NCBI GenBank assembly: GCA_031316115.1 | Contig: JALDRC010000003.1 | Coordinates: forward strand, 186,001 to 250,000 | Reading direction: 5' to 3' | DNA length: 64,000 bases | Source of the DNA: Nitrososphaeraceae archaeon | GTDB taxonomy: Archaea; Thermoproteota; Nitrososphaeria; Nitrososphaerales; Nitrososphaeraceae | Made by a program: the position numbers and the translations under genes | Shown here: piece by piece, positions 8,996 through 16,774 of the stretch | Position numbering within the stretch: position 1 is the first letter of the stretch | Layout: every line of letters starts with the position of its first letter | Notes under the pieces: model-generated | Told to the model about the DNA's origin: nothing | What the model saw: the letters and a program-made list of their open reading frames with translations, nothing else | Databases searched by the model: none

Positions 8996-9697
8996 ATGGA
9001 AAAACTTTTTTTAATTTTTTCTTCAGATCAGACTCTAATAAATGAATGGAATTTTATTGAATACTTTGATAAAAAGATTTTTGAACAAATAAACGGATTT
9101 GGAGCGAGAATTGATTTTAGGAATTACATGGCGTTAAGGAATAATATTATTCAAACAAAAAAAATACCAACAGGACGTTTTGAGGAAATAATTTGTGAAA
9201 TTTGTAAACTAACTTTACCAACAGGATATGACAAAATTATCCTAACTCGAATCCAAACCGAAATACGGGATAAGAGAAAAAAATATAGCTTTGTAAACTG
9301 TGACGTAAGAAAGACAATAGAGAAATTGTCTGAAAATTATTGCCTAGGTCTAATTTCCTATCATGAAGAGTATTCGGAATTGCTGAGGAGATATAATATT
9401 TATGATTTATTTAAGTTTGTTTTAAGTTTTCATGAAGATATAAGAGGTGAAGATGAGAAGGAGAAAATATTATTAGTTTTGATTAAAAAAGCAAATGTTA
9501 TCCCCTCTAATTGCGTTTTAATTGGAAGCAGATTGAACAGTGATATATACTATGGAAATAAATTAGGAATGATGACGATTAGATTAAATGATTCTATCTT
9601 TAGTTTACAGTCGCCTAAAAACCGATATGAAGTTCCTTGTTTTTCAGTTAAAAATTTCAAAGAGATAATAAAAATAATTTATAGTTCTATTGCTTGA
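8996..9697 (+). CDS. HAD-superfamily-like protein with degenerate active site
   Basis: This 233-residue protein shows HAD motif positions without all catalytic residues. Motif I reads LIFSSDQTLI at residues 6-15, where the usual form is LIFDxDGTLI: the nucleophile Asp is Ser9, while the second Asp (11) and Thr13 remain. Motif IV reads IGSRLNSDI (176-184), in which the usual first Asp is Ser178 and Asp183 remains. Loss of the nucleophile should prevent phosphoenzyme formation, so it is probably a binding or regulatory pseudoenzyme, or a diverged enzyme. It is divergent from the phosphodiesterase gene across about 110 bases. Confidence 0.7.
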   Translation: MEKLFLIFSSDQTLINEWNFIEYFDKKIFEQINGFGARIDFRNYMALRNNIIQTKKIPTGRFEEIICEICKLTLPTGYDKIILTRIQTEIRDKRKKYSFVNCDVRKTIEKLSENYCLGLISYHEEYSELLRRYNIYDLFKFVLSFHEDIRGEDEKEKILLVLIKKANVIPSNCVLIGSRLNSDIYYGNKLGMMTIRLNDSIFSLQSPKNRYEVPCFSVKNFKEIIKIIYSSIA

Positions 9698-9733
9698 TTT
9701 ATAAAAATTATTAATGTATAAATGAAAAGTCAT

Positions 9734-10834
9734 TTATGTTACTATTTCGTTTATTCTATTTTCTTTAATCGCTTGTTTTACTTCTATTGCTATCCTTCGT
9801 CCCACTCCCATAGGATATCCATAATAGTATTTTGTATATGGACTAGTAGTAGATAAAATAGGATTACCAGGAACTCTAAAAGAAACATCATAAACATAAA
9901 TGTCTAAATCTTTTGTTACTATACTCTGTAAAGAAAATGGTCCGATTAACCCTGGTTTATATTCTTCTTTTACTCCGTTTACAAATGCATCACCAATTTC
10001 AAAAACCTTTTCTAACATAGATTCACGTATGCTAGCTGGTGTATGTCCTATCTCTATATTTTGTAATTCTATATCCAATTCTAATTGTTGTTTTGCAGTT
10101 AGTGAGGAAGTGAAATCATGTAAATTTGTTTGTAATCTTCTTTCTATACCTAAGAATTCGGTTTCATTTTTCATAGGAGAATAGAAAAAGTTAAAATTGA
10201 AATATGTGCCTATAATGTACTCCTCTATTAATGCAGATTCGACGTCGTGTCTACTTATTAGACCGCTTCTGATTCTATTTTCTGTTTTTTCCAAAAAATC
10301 ATCGTAAGATGATACGAAATAAAATGCTCGTTCTAATTTCCTAGTGGCCTCTTGGATTTTTACAATAGAAGGACCTGAGATTTTAGAAGGATCTTTGTAT
10401 ATTTTAGGGTGTTTAATATTAGATCGATTTAACAAATAATATTGATTTTTTGGATATGTTCTTTCTTCGGCCTTCAAAAGCTTTCGATTACCAAAAATAG
10501 GTATAAAAAAATGATTTTCTATGTTATTATAGCCTAAATACACAGAGAATGCCCTATGAGCAACCATAATGACATTGAGATCTCTGAGTTTTTGCTGGAA
10601 CGATGGATCTAAAATATCTTTAAATTTATCTAAAATTATGATATTATTAGAAATCCTTTTAAATCTTAGATAAGGTGTCTCCCTACCCTTTTGACATATA
10701 CAAACTGTTTTTATCGATTCATCAGTAGCACCATCCATTATTTCTAATGCAGAATGGCTTCCTAAAACACCCAAGTTAATATTTTTGTGATCATAGCATC
10801 TAACAATATCAGAGATATCCTTTTCAGATGTCAT
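9734..10834 (-). CDS. purP: Formate-dependent FAICAR synthetase PurP
   Basis: This 366-residue ATP-grasp-like enzyme makes FAICAR from AICAR, formate and ATP, the archaeal replacement for the PurH transformylase step of purine synthesis. Family segments are the N-terminal LGVLGSHSALEIMDGA, the ATP-grasp GPSIVKIQEA, the substrate region YFNFNFFYSPM with LGIERR, and the C-terminal YDVSFRVPGNP and YGYPMGVGRRIA. Length and both DUF1246/DUF1297-type halves match. It is transcribed alone and converges with the HAD-like gene. Confidence 0.92.
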   Translation of the reverse strand: MTSEKDISDIVRCYDHKNINLGVLGSHSALEIMDGATDESIKTVCICQKGRETPYLRFKRISNNIIILDKFKDILDPSFQQKLRDLNVIMVAHRAFSVYLGYNNIENHFFIPIFGNRKLLKAEERTYPKNQYYLLNRSNIKHPKIYKDPSKISGPSIVKIQEATRKLERAFYFVSSYDDFLEKTENRIRSGLISRHDVESALIEEYIIGTYFNFNFFYSPMKNETEFLGIERRLQTNLHDFTSSLTAKQQLELDIELQNIEIGHTPASIRESMLEKVFEIGDAFVNGVKEEYKPGLIGPFSLQSIVTKDLDIYVYDVSFRVPGNPILSTTSPYTKYYYGYPMGVGRRIAIEVKQAIKENRINEIVT

Positions 10835-10900
10835 AGAGTAAAAAAGTTTTATTAATACGCCAATAAAATGTTTATCGAAAAATTGGAATGAAATATTCGA

Positions 10901-11224
10901 TCATTTATTTTGATTTTTGTTAATTTCGTTTTCTATAGCTTGTTTCAATTCATCATCGTTTTTATTTGTATAGTCAATTCCTAAGGTATCCGCAATAGAT
11001 TCTAGTTTCTCTCTTCCTACGTTTGGATTTTCATTTCTATACTTTTCAAGCTCTCTCTTAGCCTCTAATTTAGCTTTCTCAAATTCTGCTGAAGCTTTTC
11101 CAAAGGATTTAGCTAATTCGGGAATTTTTTTAACTCCAAAAAACAAAACTACAATTATTACAATAATGAATATCCATTCAAATCCCCCTGGAATTTGCAA
11201 CAGGTAGTGTTCCATATTGAGCAT
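10901..11224 (-). CDS. tatA: Sec-independent translocase subunit TatA
   Basis: This 107-residue protein has one N-terminal membrane helix (about 16-30), the FFGVKKIPELAKSFGKA hinge and amphipathic helix, then a charged tail. That is the TatA/TatB/MttA layout, forming the Tat pore for folded proteins. The tail beyond residue 65 (NPNVGREKLESIADTLGI) is longer than minimal TatA and looks like a small helical domain. No tatC lies beside it. Confidence 0.88.
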   Translation of the reverse strand: MLNMEHYLLQIPGGFEWIFIIVIIVVLFFGVKKIPELAKSFGKASAEFEKAKLEAKRELEKYRNENPNVGREKLESIADTLGIDYTNKNDDELKQAIENEINKNQNK

Positions 11225-11359
11225 CGTTTTTCCTGATTAATGTAATACTTACTAACAATTTAAGTGTTAAACAATGGTAATATTCTTTTAGATTATCTTT
11301 ACAAAATGGAACAATTAGATCAAAAAAAAATATTAAGTCAGAAATAAGGCATTACTGTT

Positions 11360-11677
11360 ATGCAATATCATAAAGCTGCGTATATAGGAAAAGAAAGATC
11401 AAAAAAAGCACAAATGAAATTATTTGAATATACAGGTTACGCTATGCTCACCTATACAATCAAGACAGGGAATTCTGGTTTTGAACCAGTAGGTGAGGAA
11501 ATGTTAGTAGGAGGATTAACTAATGGTAATGAGATGATCATCATGATATGTGATGCAGAAGGGTTTGCTAAAGCACAATCCAAACCTATGAATATTAATG
11601 AAGGAAACAAAATTATTCAAAAAATGACAAATGATGGAATGCCTAGATATGAAGGGGAGATTAAGACCGTATCCTAA
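11360..11677 (+). CDS. Hypothetical protein, 105 residues
   Basis: This soluble 105-residue protein starts at ATG 11360 with a basic N terminus (GKERSKKAQMKLFEYTGYAML), then a beta-rich centre. It has no known motif, and no cofactor or metal site is visible. It converges with the UMP kinase gene, with only 4 bases between stops. Compact size and ordinary composition suggest a real cytosolic protein; function unknown. Confidence 0.6.
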   Translation: MQYHKAAYIGKERSKKAQMKLFEYTGYAMLTYTIKTGNSGFEPVGEEMLVGGLTNGNEMIIMICDAEGFAKAQSKPMNINEGNKIIQKMTNDGMPRYEGEIKTVS

Positions 11678-11681
11678 TAAT

Positions 11682-12386
11682 CTATTTTAAAATTAACTCC
11701 GTTCCTTTGTATTCTTTCCCCTCTAGAGTATTTATGATATTTTCGGGTGATGACAGTATTACTCGAGTATTAATTGCAGATCTTTCAATCACTTTTAAAG
11801 CTACTATGTCCATCAGATCGTACTCTCCTGCCATTGAGCTTCCATTTAATAACATGTCTACACACTCCTTTAATGTAATTTTTTCATATAATTTCGCTGA
11901 TTTATTCTTTCTTGGATCCATATCGTAGATTCCGTTCACGTCTGTAGCATTGATAAATTCTTTTGCTCTTATTTTTTCAGCTATAAGTGCTGCTGTAGCA
12001 TTTGTACTTTGACCAGGATGCAATCCGCCACTTACTATAATTTTATTACTAACCACAAAATTACTTATTTCATCCAATGATTTTGGAACATTTGGATAAG
12101 CATATTCCCCTAATGATGAAATCAGTAGTTTAGCATTCAATCTAGATACATCTATCCCTATCAGATCTAAACTAGATTCGTCTAAACCTAAATTTCTTGC
12201 AATTTGAATATAATACCTTGCAATGCTTCCTCCACCAGCAATTACAACAGGTTGAATAGTCTGATTGACTTGAACCAACATAGAGCTATATCTTTTTAAA
12301 ACTTCAGCTTGTGTTTGATTATCATTCATGTTAAAAACACTTCCACTTAATTTTATCACTACACGATTTCTAGCTAAATTATTCAT
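11682..12386 (-). CDS. pyrH: Archaeal UMP kinase
   Basis: This 234-residue amino-acid-kinase-fold protein phosphorylates UMP to UDP. It shows the N-terminal VVIKLSGSVF, the glycine loop VIAGGGSIARYY, the SGGLHPGQST segment and the nucleotide-binding ATDVNGIYDMDPRKN. Length and the short N terminus match archaeal PyrH. It lies 3 bases downstream of the HD phosphohydrolase on the same strand, so the two are almost certainly co-transcribed, joining UMP phosphorylation with nucleotide turnover. Confidence 0.92.
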   Translation of the reverse strand: MNNLARNRVVIKLSGSVFNMNDNQTQAEVLKRYSSMLVQVNQTIQPVVIAGGGSIARYYIQIARNLGLDESSLDLIGIDVSRLNAKLLISSLGEYAYPNVPKSLDEISNFVVSNKIIVSGGLHPGQSTNATAALIAEKIRAKEFINATDVNGIYDMDPRKNKSAKLYEKITLKECVDMLLNGSSMAGEYDLMDIVALKVIERSAINTRVILSSPENIINTLEGKEYKGTELILK

Positions 12387-12389
12387 TGT

Positions 12390-13631
12390 TTAATCATCAG
12401 ATAATAGATCAATATTTTTTAAAGCCTTTTCTAGTTTATCCCTATTAATATCAGTGGTATATACCCTTATCATATCTAAAAATCCAGATATTGAATCAAT
12501 TAATGGGATTTCAGAGATTGGAGTTTCAAATTCCGAGTCTTTATCTACCAACAATATTGAATTCAATTCCTGTTTTGTTGGTGTTAAAGGCATAGAAGGA
12601 GTTCGAGAAACATCTATGAATATTAGATCATTTTGAATGTCAAGGGATTTTATTTTATTTTTGAGTATATTCTGTTTTTTTGTTAAGTCTATATCATCTG
12701 TTTTATTCTTATTTTGAAGAAATTTCTCATAAACACATTTCAACAATTGTCTATATTTATAATCTTTAGCTAATTTTACTGCACGACCAGATTTAAGAGA
12801 ACATATGGCATCTATTATACTTTCATCGGTATATTCTATATAATCATCAATTGAAAGAGATGAAAAATGCATTTGTGAGTCTGCTTCTAGAAGAGAATGC
12901 AGTAACATTACTTCCGCGGATCGTACAGTTTTATGGAAATATACTGCCTTGAACATTTGATATCTAGAAATCAGCATTGATTCAAGTGAATTGATTGCTG
13001 ATTTGTTTATCCCTAAATGACCATTGGAAAGTACCTCAAGTGAACTTATTAAACGATAATAATCTATTTTCCCATATTCTACACCAGTAAAAAAACTATC
13101 TCTTGGCAGGTAATCCATTATATCTGAAGAGAGAGCTCCTGAAATTAACTCATTGTAAAAAATAACAGCAGATTCTCCAAAAGATATTGTAGCTATATAA
13201 TTAGAATCATAACCATATTTTGCCAAGATATCATGTATTATAGTTTCTCTAATGATTTTTTTTCCTATATTTTCATGACTAGTAGCATGTGTATTTTTCA
13301 CCAAAAGAACCTCTTCAAAAAGATGAGAGAAAGGACCATGGCCAATATCGTGTAGTAGTGCAGCTAATCTTAAAATCTCAATCTGATCATTTTTGACGAT
13401 GTATCCCTTATCAAGAAGGCTTTGCGCGGCTAAACCAGTTAAATGCATAGTTCCTAAGGAGTGTTCAAATCTTGTATGGTGAGCACCTGGATAAACCAAA
13501 TGGGCACCGGCTAATTGTCTAATTTTTCTCAGTCTTTGGAAAACATGCGAGTCAATTAACTCCTTCTCAACTTCTGTAATTCTTATATATTTATGAATGG
13601 GATCGGTTATTTCGCCTACAAAATTCAACAT
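12390..13631 (-). CDS. HD-domain phosphohydrolase, dNTPase/SAMHD1-like
   Basis: This 413-residue protein has the start typical of archaeal HD phosphohydrolases (GEITDPIHKYIRIT). The metal ligands are His57 in RFEHSLG, the HD pair His94-Asp95 in LLHDIGHGPFSH, and a later Asp in SSDIMDYLPRDS. The HTRFEHS and DYLPRD signatures place it with dGTPase/SAMHD1-like enzymes that cleave dNTPs to nucleosides and triphosphate. The true substrate is not shown by sequence. The C-terminal third is variable. It is the first gene of an operon with pyrH. Confidence 0.85.
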   Translation of the reverse strand: MLNFVGEITDPIHKYIRITEVEKELIDSHVFQRLRKIRQLAGAHLVYPGAHHTRFEHSLGTMHLTGLAAQSLLDKGYIVKNDQIEILRLAALLHDIGHGPFSHLFEEVLLVKNTHATSHENIGKKIIRETIIHDILAKYGYDSNYIATISFGESAVIFYNELISGALSSDIMDYLPRDSFFTGVEYGKIDYYRLISSLEVLSNGHLGINKSAINSLESMLISRYQMFKAVYFHKTVRSAEVMLLHSLLEADSQMHFSSLSIDDYIEYTDESIIDAICSLKSGRAVKLAKDYKYRQLLKCVYEKFLQNKNKTDDIDLTKKQNILKNKIKSLDIQNDLIFIDVSRTPSMPLTPTKQELNSILLVDKDSEFETPISEIPLIDSISGFLDMIRVYTTDINRDKLEKALKNIDLLSDD

Positions 13632-13745
13632 ATATAATCCTAGAAAAAATTATCAATTGTTGTTAATATATATAAAGAATGTACTAGTCTACATGATCGT
13701 CAAGAATAGAATATACAAAATATATAGTATGTAGAAAATCAAATG

Positions 13746-14171
13746 CTATTGTTGTATAGTTTCTTCGAAAAGATTTTTTCTAACTTTAATTGGAACTTCA
13801 TAATATGATGCAAGGGCGATTGCGTCTGATGCTCGATAGTTCCTCAAGATTAATGTATCTTTTCTTCCTCTAAAATACAGGTTTGCGCGTAATAAAGAGC
13901 CGCTCAGATATATCCTTGTTTCCATTAGCAACAGGTCTTGGAGTACAGCTATCTCTTCCACTAAATTATAGATTGTAGGTATAGTGGTCTTATCACCTTG
14001 TTTAAATCGAAGAATATGTTTAGCCACTTCTCCAGAAAAAGCATTAATGGGAAATTCTTTTCCATCCATTGATTTCAGCACAAGAAAGCCCTCTAGTCCT
14101 AGATTATCTACGTAACCAATGTTTGAGATTTCGACATCAATATAATCATCATCAGAAGAGTGATTACTCAT
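13746..14171 (-). CDS. DUF151 bifunctional-nuclease family protein
   Basis: This 141-residue protein matches the DUF151 (bifunctional nuclease) fold. The visible pattern includes LKSMDGKEFPINAFSGEVAKHI, then LLMETRIYLSGSLLRANLYF and RNYRASDAIALASYYEVPI, the conserved A-S-D-A-I-A-L-A segment. The family has been linked to DNase/RNase activity, but the physiological role in archaea is open. It lies 114 bases upstream of the HD gene on the same strand and may have its own promoter. Confidence 0.85.
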   Translation of the reverse strand: MSNHSSDDDYIDVEISNIGYVDNLGLEGFLVLKSMDGKEFPINAFSGEVAKHILRFKQGDKTTIPTIYNLVEEIAVLQDLLLMETRIYLSGSLLRANLYFRGRKDTLILRNYRASDAIALASYYEVPIKVRKNLFEETIQQ

Positions 14172-14253
14172 GATCTTTTATACACAATCTAAAACATAAG
14201 TGTTGTTTTAATTTTTTAGATTTCTAATGATTATAACATCATAAAAAATAATT

Positions 14254-15099
14254 GTGGTTGATATTATCACTATAAACAGACTGTTGAAAATTCAAACAAT
14301 TTTTCGTATTCAAGGTTTCAGGATTATTCTACTAGCTATTATGTCAATAGTTATCTCGTTTTTCATCTATGCAGGTCTTACAAATCCATATCTAAATGAT
14401 TCTATCTTTTTTACCGACTCTTTGTTTAACCTATCTATAGCAGTGTTGTTAATCACATTTATTTCATCAGTTGCTATATGTTTAGGTATCTGGAAGCTAT
14501 ATACTTTTAATTATCTAAATAAAGATCTAATTACATTTATTTCTGAACCCTTTAAAAAAAGCAAGAAATATTCCTTGTTAATCATACCTACTGCGGTTGG
14601 GTATGGAATTGTATTTAGCTTCTTATCTCAAATATTTGTATATGATCCAGAGATGTTGATTTCAGAATCGAACAATCATTATCCTTCGGTCAAAATTATT
14701 CCTTGTTGTGGTGCAGTAGGTTATGTTCCTATGATGTATGTTTATTTAACTCCATATTTTTTTATGTTTATTATTCCATTAAATCTTCTTTTGGTTTTAA
14801 TTGTCTCTATGTTAGTAGGATTTAATATTTCACTATATGTTTATGCTCTTAAAAAAATAAAAGAAAAAAGAGAAGGTATAATAGGAGGAATTGGTGCTAC
14901 CTGTGGTCTTTTTATTGGTTGCCCTACGTGTGCTGGGACAATCATCGCTGCCATATTTAGTGTGGCTGTCGGTACAACATCAATTTCAGCGTTAGCATCT
15001 TTTCAGATCTTATTTATATCAGCAAGTATTCCGATTTTGGTAATTACACCATTCTTAATAGCGAAAAGAATGAGCAGGAACATAAATTATACAAATTAA
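14254..15099 (+). CDS. Polytopic membrane protein with conserved-looking Cys pairs
   Basis: This 281-residue protein begins with GTG and has about six membrane segments (near residues 20-40, 55-80, 105-130, 160-190, 210-235 and 240-265). Cys are placed near membrane interfaces: a CC pair in IIPCCGAVGYVP (about 150) and ATCGLFIGCPTCAGTI (about 221-237) with three Cys. This suggests metal or thiol chemistry in the membrane, for example copper handling or redox transfer, but no family was recognised. It is divergent from the DUF151 gene, with about 80 bases between starts. Confidence 0.6.
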   Translation: MVDIITINRLLKIQTIFRIQGFRIILLAIMSIVISFFIYAGLTNPYLNDSIFFTDSLFNLSIAVLLITFISSVAICLGIWKLYTFNYLNKDLITFISEPFKKSKKYSLLIIPTAVGYGIVFSFLSQIFVYDPEMLISESNNHYPSVKIIPCCGAVGYVPMMYVYLTPYFFMFIIPLNLLLVLIVSMLVGFNISLYVYALKKIKEKREGIIGGIGATCGLFIGCPTCAGTIIAAIFSVAVGTTSISALASFQILFISASIPILVITPFLIAKRMSRNINYTN

Positions 15100-15257
15100 T
15101 TATATTTATTTTAAGATATTCATTACTAATTTTTTAACTGCACTGAAATTAGAAATATATAACTTTCTTTTGAAAATTTATATGGAAAAGAATATTGAAG
15201 AATGTTGTAATATTTCATGCAATATTCGTTAAATAACATATTCTTTGTAAGATTATA

Positions 15258-15431
15258 TTGGATGACAGGACGATCGAAAGAATCTTAAAAGAAATAATAG
15301 ATGAAAAAAATTTGATAAAATTACTTAGAGATTTAGAGAAGGAAGAATCAATTTCAAAAGAAAAACCAATAAAAGTTGATAAAAGCAGACAAGTTTGGAA
15401 GACACCGAATTTAAACGAGTTTTACAATTAA
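15258..15431 (+). CDS. Small charged protein, 57 residues
   Basis: A TTG at 15258 opens a 57-codon frame to the TAA at 15429-15431, which is short enough to be missed by size filters. The product is highly charged and helical in its first two thirds (TIERILKEIIDEKNLIKLLR), then ends in a basic, aromatic tail (SRQVWKTPNLNEFYN). It shows no membrane segment and no Cys. It lies 96 bases upstream of mpgS on the same strand. Coding potential is suggested by the coherent helix pattern; function unknown. Confidence 0.45.
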   Translation: MDDRTIERILKEIIDEKNLIKLLRDLEKEESISKEKPIKVDKSRQVWKTPNLNEFYN

Positions 15432-15527
15432 CAAAATTTTTTGATTTGTCATATATTAAATTGATATTTATATCATACTATTACTTACAATTAGACTTAT
15501 GAGATACCAGATAGAGGTGATAATTAC

Positions 15528-16712
15528 ATGAAATTGGATTTGCCTAGATACACTGAAAGATTCGGTTCTATCAGCCTGCACGGTGTTCAAAGAGTATTTG
15601 AATTAGATTCTGGGTTAGAAAAAGGTAAAAAATTGTCTGAGCATATAGTAGGGATAGGAAATGAACAGATTTCAGAAATCGAAAGTAAAATGGCAATTGT
15701 AATTCCTATAAGAAATGAACGATTAAAGTTATTAGAAGGAGTCTTGAGCGGGATTCCTCATGATTGTATGACCATAATTTTGTCTAATAGTCCTCGGCAG
15801 CCAGTTGACAGATATAAATTAGAAAGGGAGTCATTGCAGCAATTTAATAGATTTGCTAATAAGAATGCATTAATTCTCCATCAGCGAGACGAAGGAGTTG
15901 CGGAGACATTAAAAGATGTGGGATTTACAGACTTGCTAGATCAGGATAAGCTAGTCAGAAACGGCAAGGCAGAAGGTATGATATTGGGAATGTTACTTGC
16001 AAAAATGGCCAAAAAAGATTATGTTGGATTTATAGATGGAGATAATTATGTTCCAGGAGCGGTAAATGAATATGTAAAGATATTTTCTGCTGGAATAGCC
16101 ATGGCTAATACACCTTATAAAATGATTAGAGTATCCTGGATTTATAAACCGAAAATCTCGGAAAGCGGAATATATTTTTCAAAATGGGGCAGGGTTTCCG
16201 AAATTACTAATCATTATTTAAATTCCCTAATTTCATATTATACTGGTTTTGAAACTGAAGTAGTACGGACAGGAAACTCAGGTGAACATTGTATCTCTCT
16301 AAAATTGGCTGAATTAATGAATTTTTCTTCTGGGTTCTCTGTTGAAACATATGAAATAGTTAATTTATTAGAGCAGTTTGGAGGAATTTTACCCACAGAT
16401 AATCAAGATGCAATGGATAAAGGGGTTGAAGTGATGCAGGTAGAAACAAGAAATCCACATTTCCATGAGGAAAAAGGAGATGCACATCTAAAAGAGATGA
16501 TTAATGGTTCTCTAGGATGTATTTACCATAGTAAGATTTGCCATCCAAAGTTACAAGAAAAGATACTTGAAGAATTAAGAAATAAATCTACAATAGATCA
16601 AGGTGAAGAACCTCACAGTCTAGGAAAGATTAAACCTTTTAAAGACATAGATATAAAACTATTTAATAAAAAATTGCATGAAAAAGCTACTAGTTTGGTT
16701 CACTGGAATTAG
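15528..16712 (+). CDS. mpgS: Mannosyl-3-phosphoglycerate synthase
   Basis: This 394-residue GT55 glycosyltransferase transfers mannose from GDP-mannose to 3-phosphoglycerate, the first step to the compatible solute mannosylglycerate. Family segments are RFGSISLHGVQRVFELDSG at the N terminus, IPIRNERLKLLEGVLSGIPH, the NSPRQPVDRY loop, FIDGDNYVPGAV with the metal-binding acidic motif, and RTGNSGEHCISLKLA. GAGGTGATAATTAC before the ATG gives a Shine-Dalgarno-like site. The phosphatase for the second step is not adjacent; the HAD-like protein at 8996-9697 lacks the nucleophile. Confidence 0.92.
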   Translation: MKLDLPRYTERFGSISLHGVQRVFELDSGLEKGKKLSEHIVGIGNEQISEIESKMAIVIPIRNERLKLLEGVLSGIPHDCMTIILSNSPRQPVDRYKLERESLQQFNRFANKNALILHQRDEGVAETLKDVGFTDLLDQDKLVRNGKAEGMILGMLLAKMAKKDYVGFIDGDNYVPGAVNEYVKIFSAGIAMANTPYKMIRVSWIYKPKISESGIYFSKWGRVSEITNHYLNSLISYYTGFETEVVRTGNSGEHCISLKLAELMNFSSGFSVETYEIVNLLEQFGGILPTDNQDAMDKGVEVMQVETRNPHFHEEKGDAHLKEMINGSLGCIYHSKICHPKLQEKILEELRNKSTIDQGEEPHSLGKIKPFKDIDIKLFNKKLHEKATSLVHWN

Positions 16713-16774
16713 AAGATGGTTGTATATTATTTAATAATATAATAATAAAAAAGAAAACGATATCAAAAAAAAAA

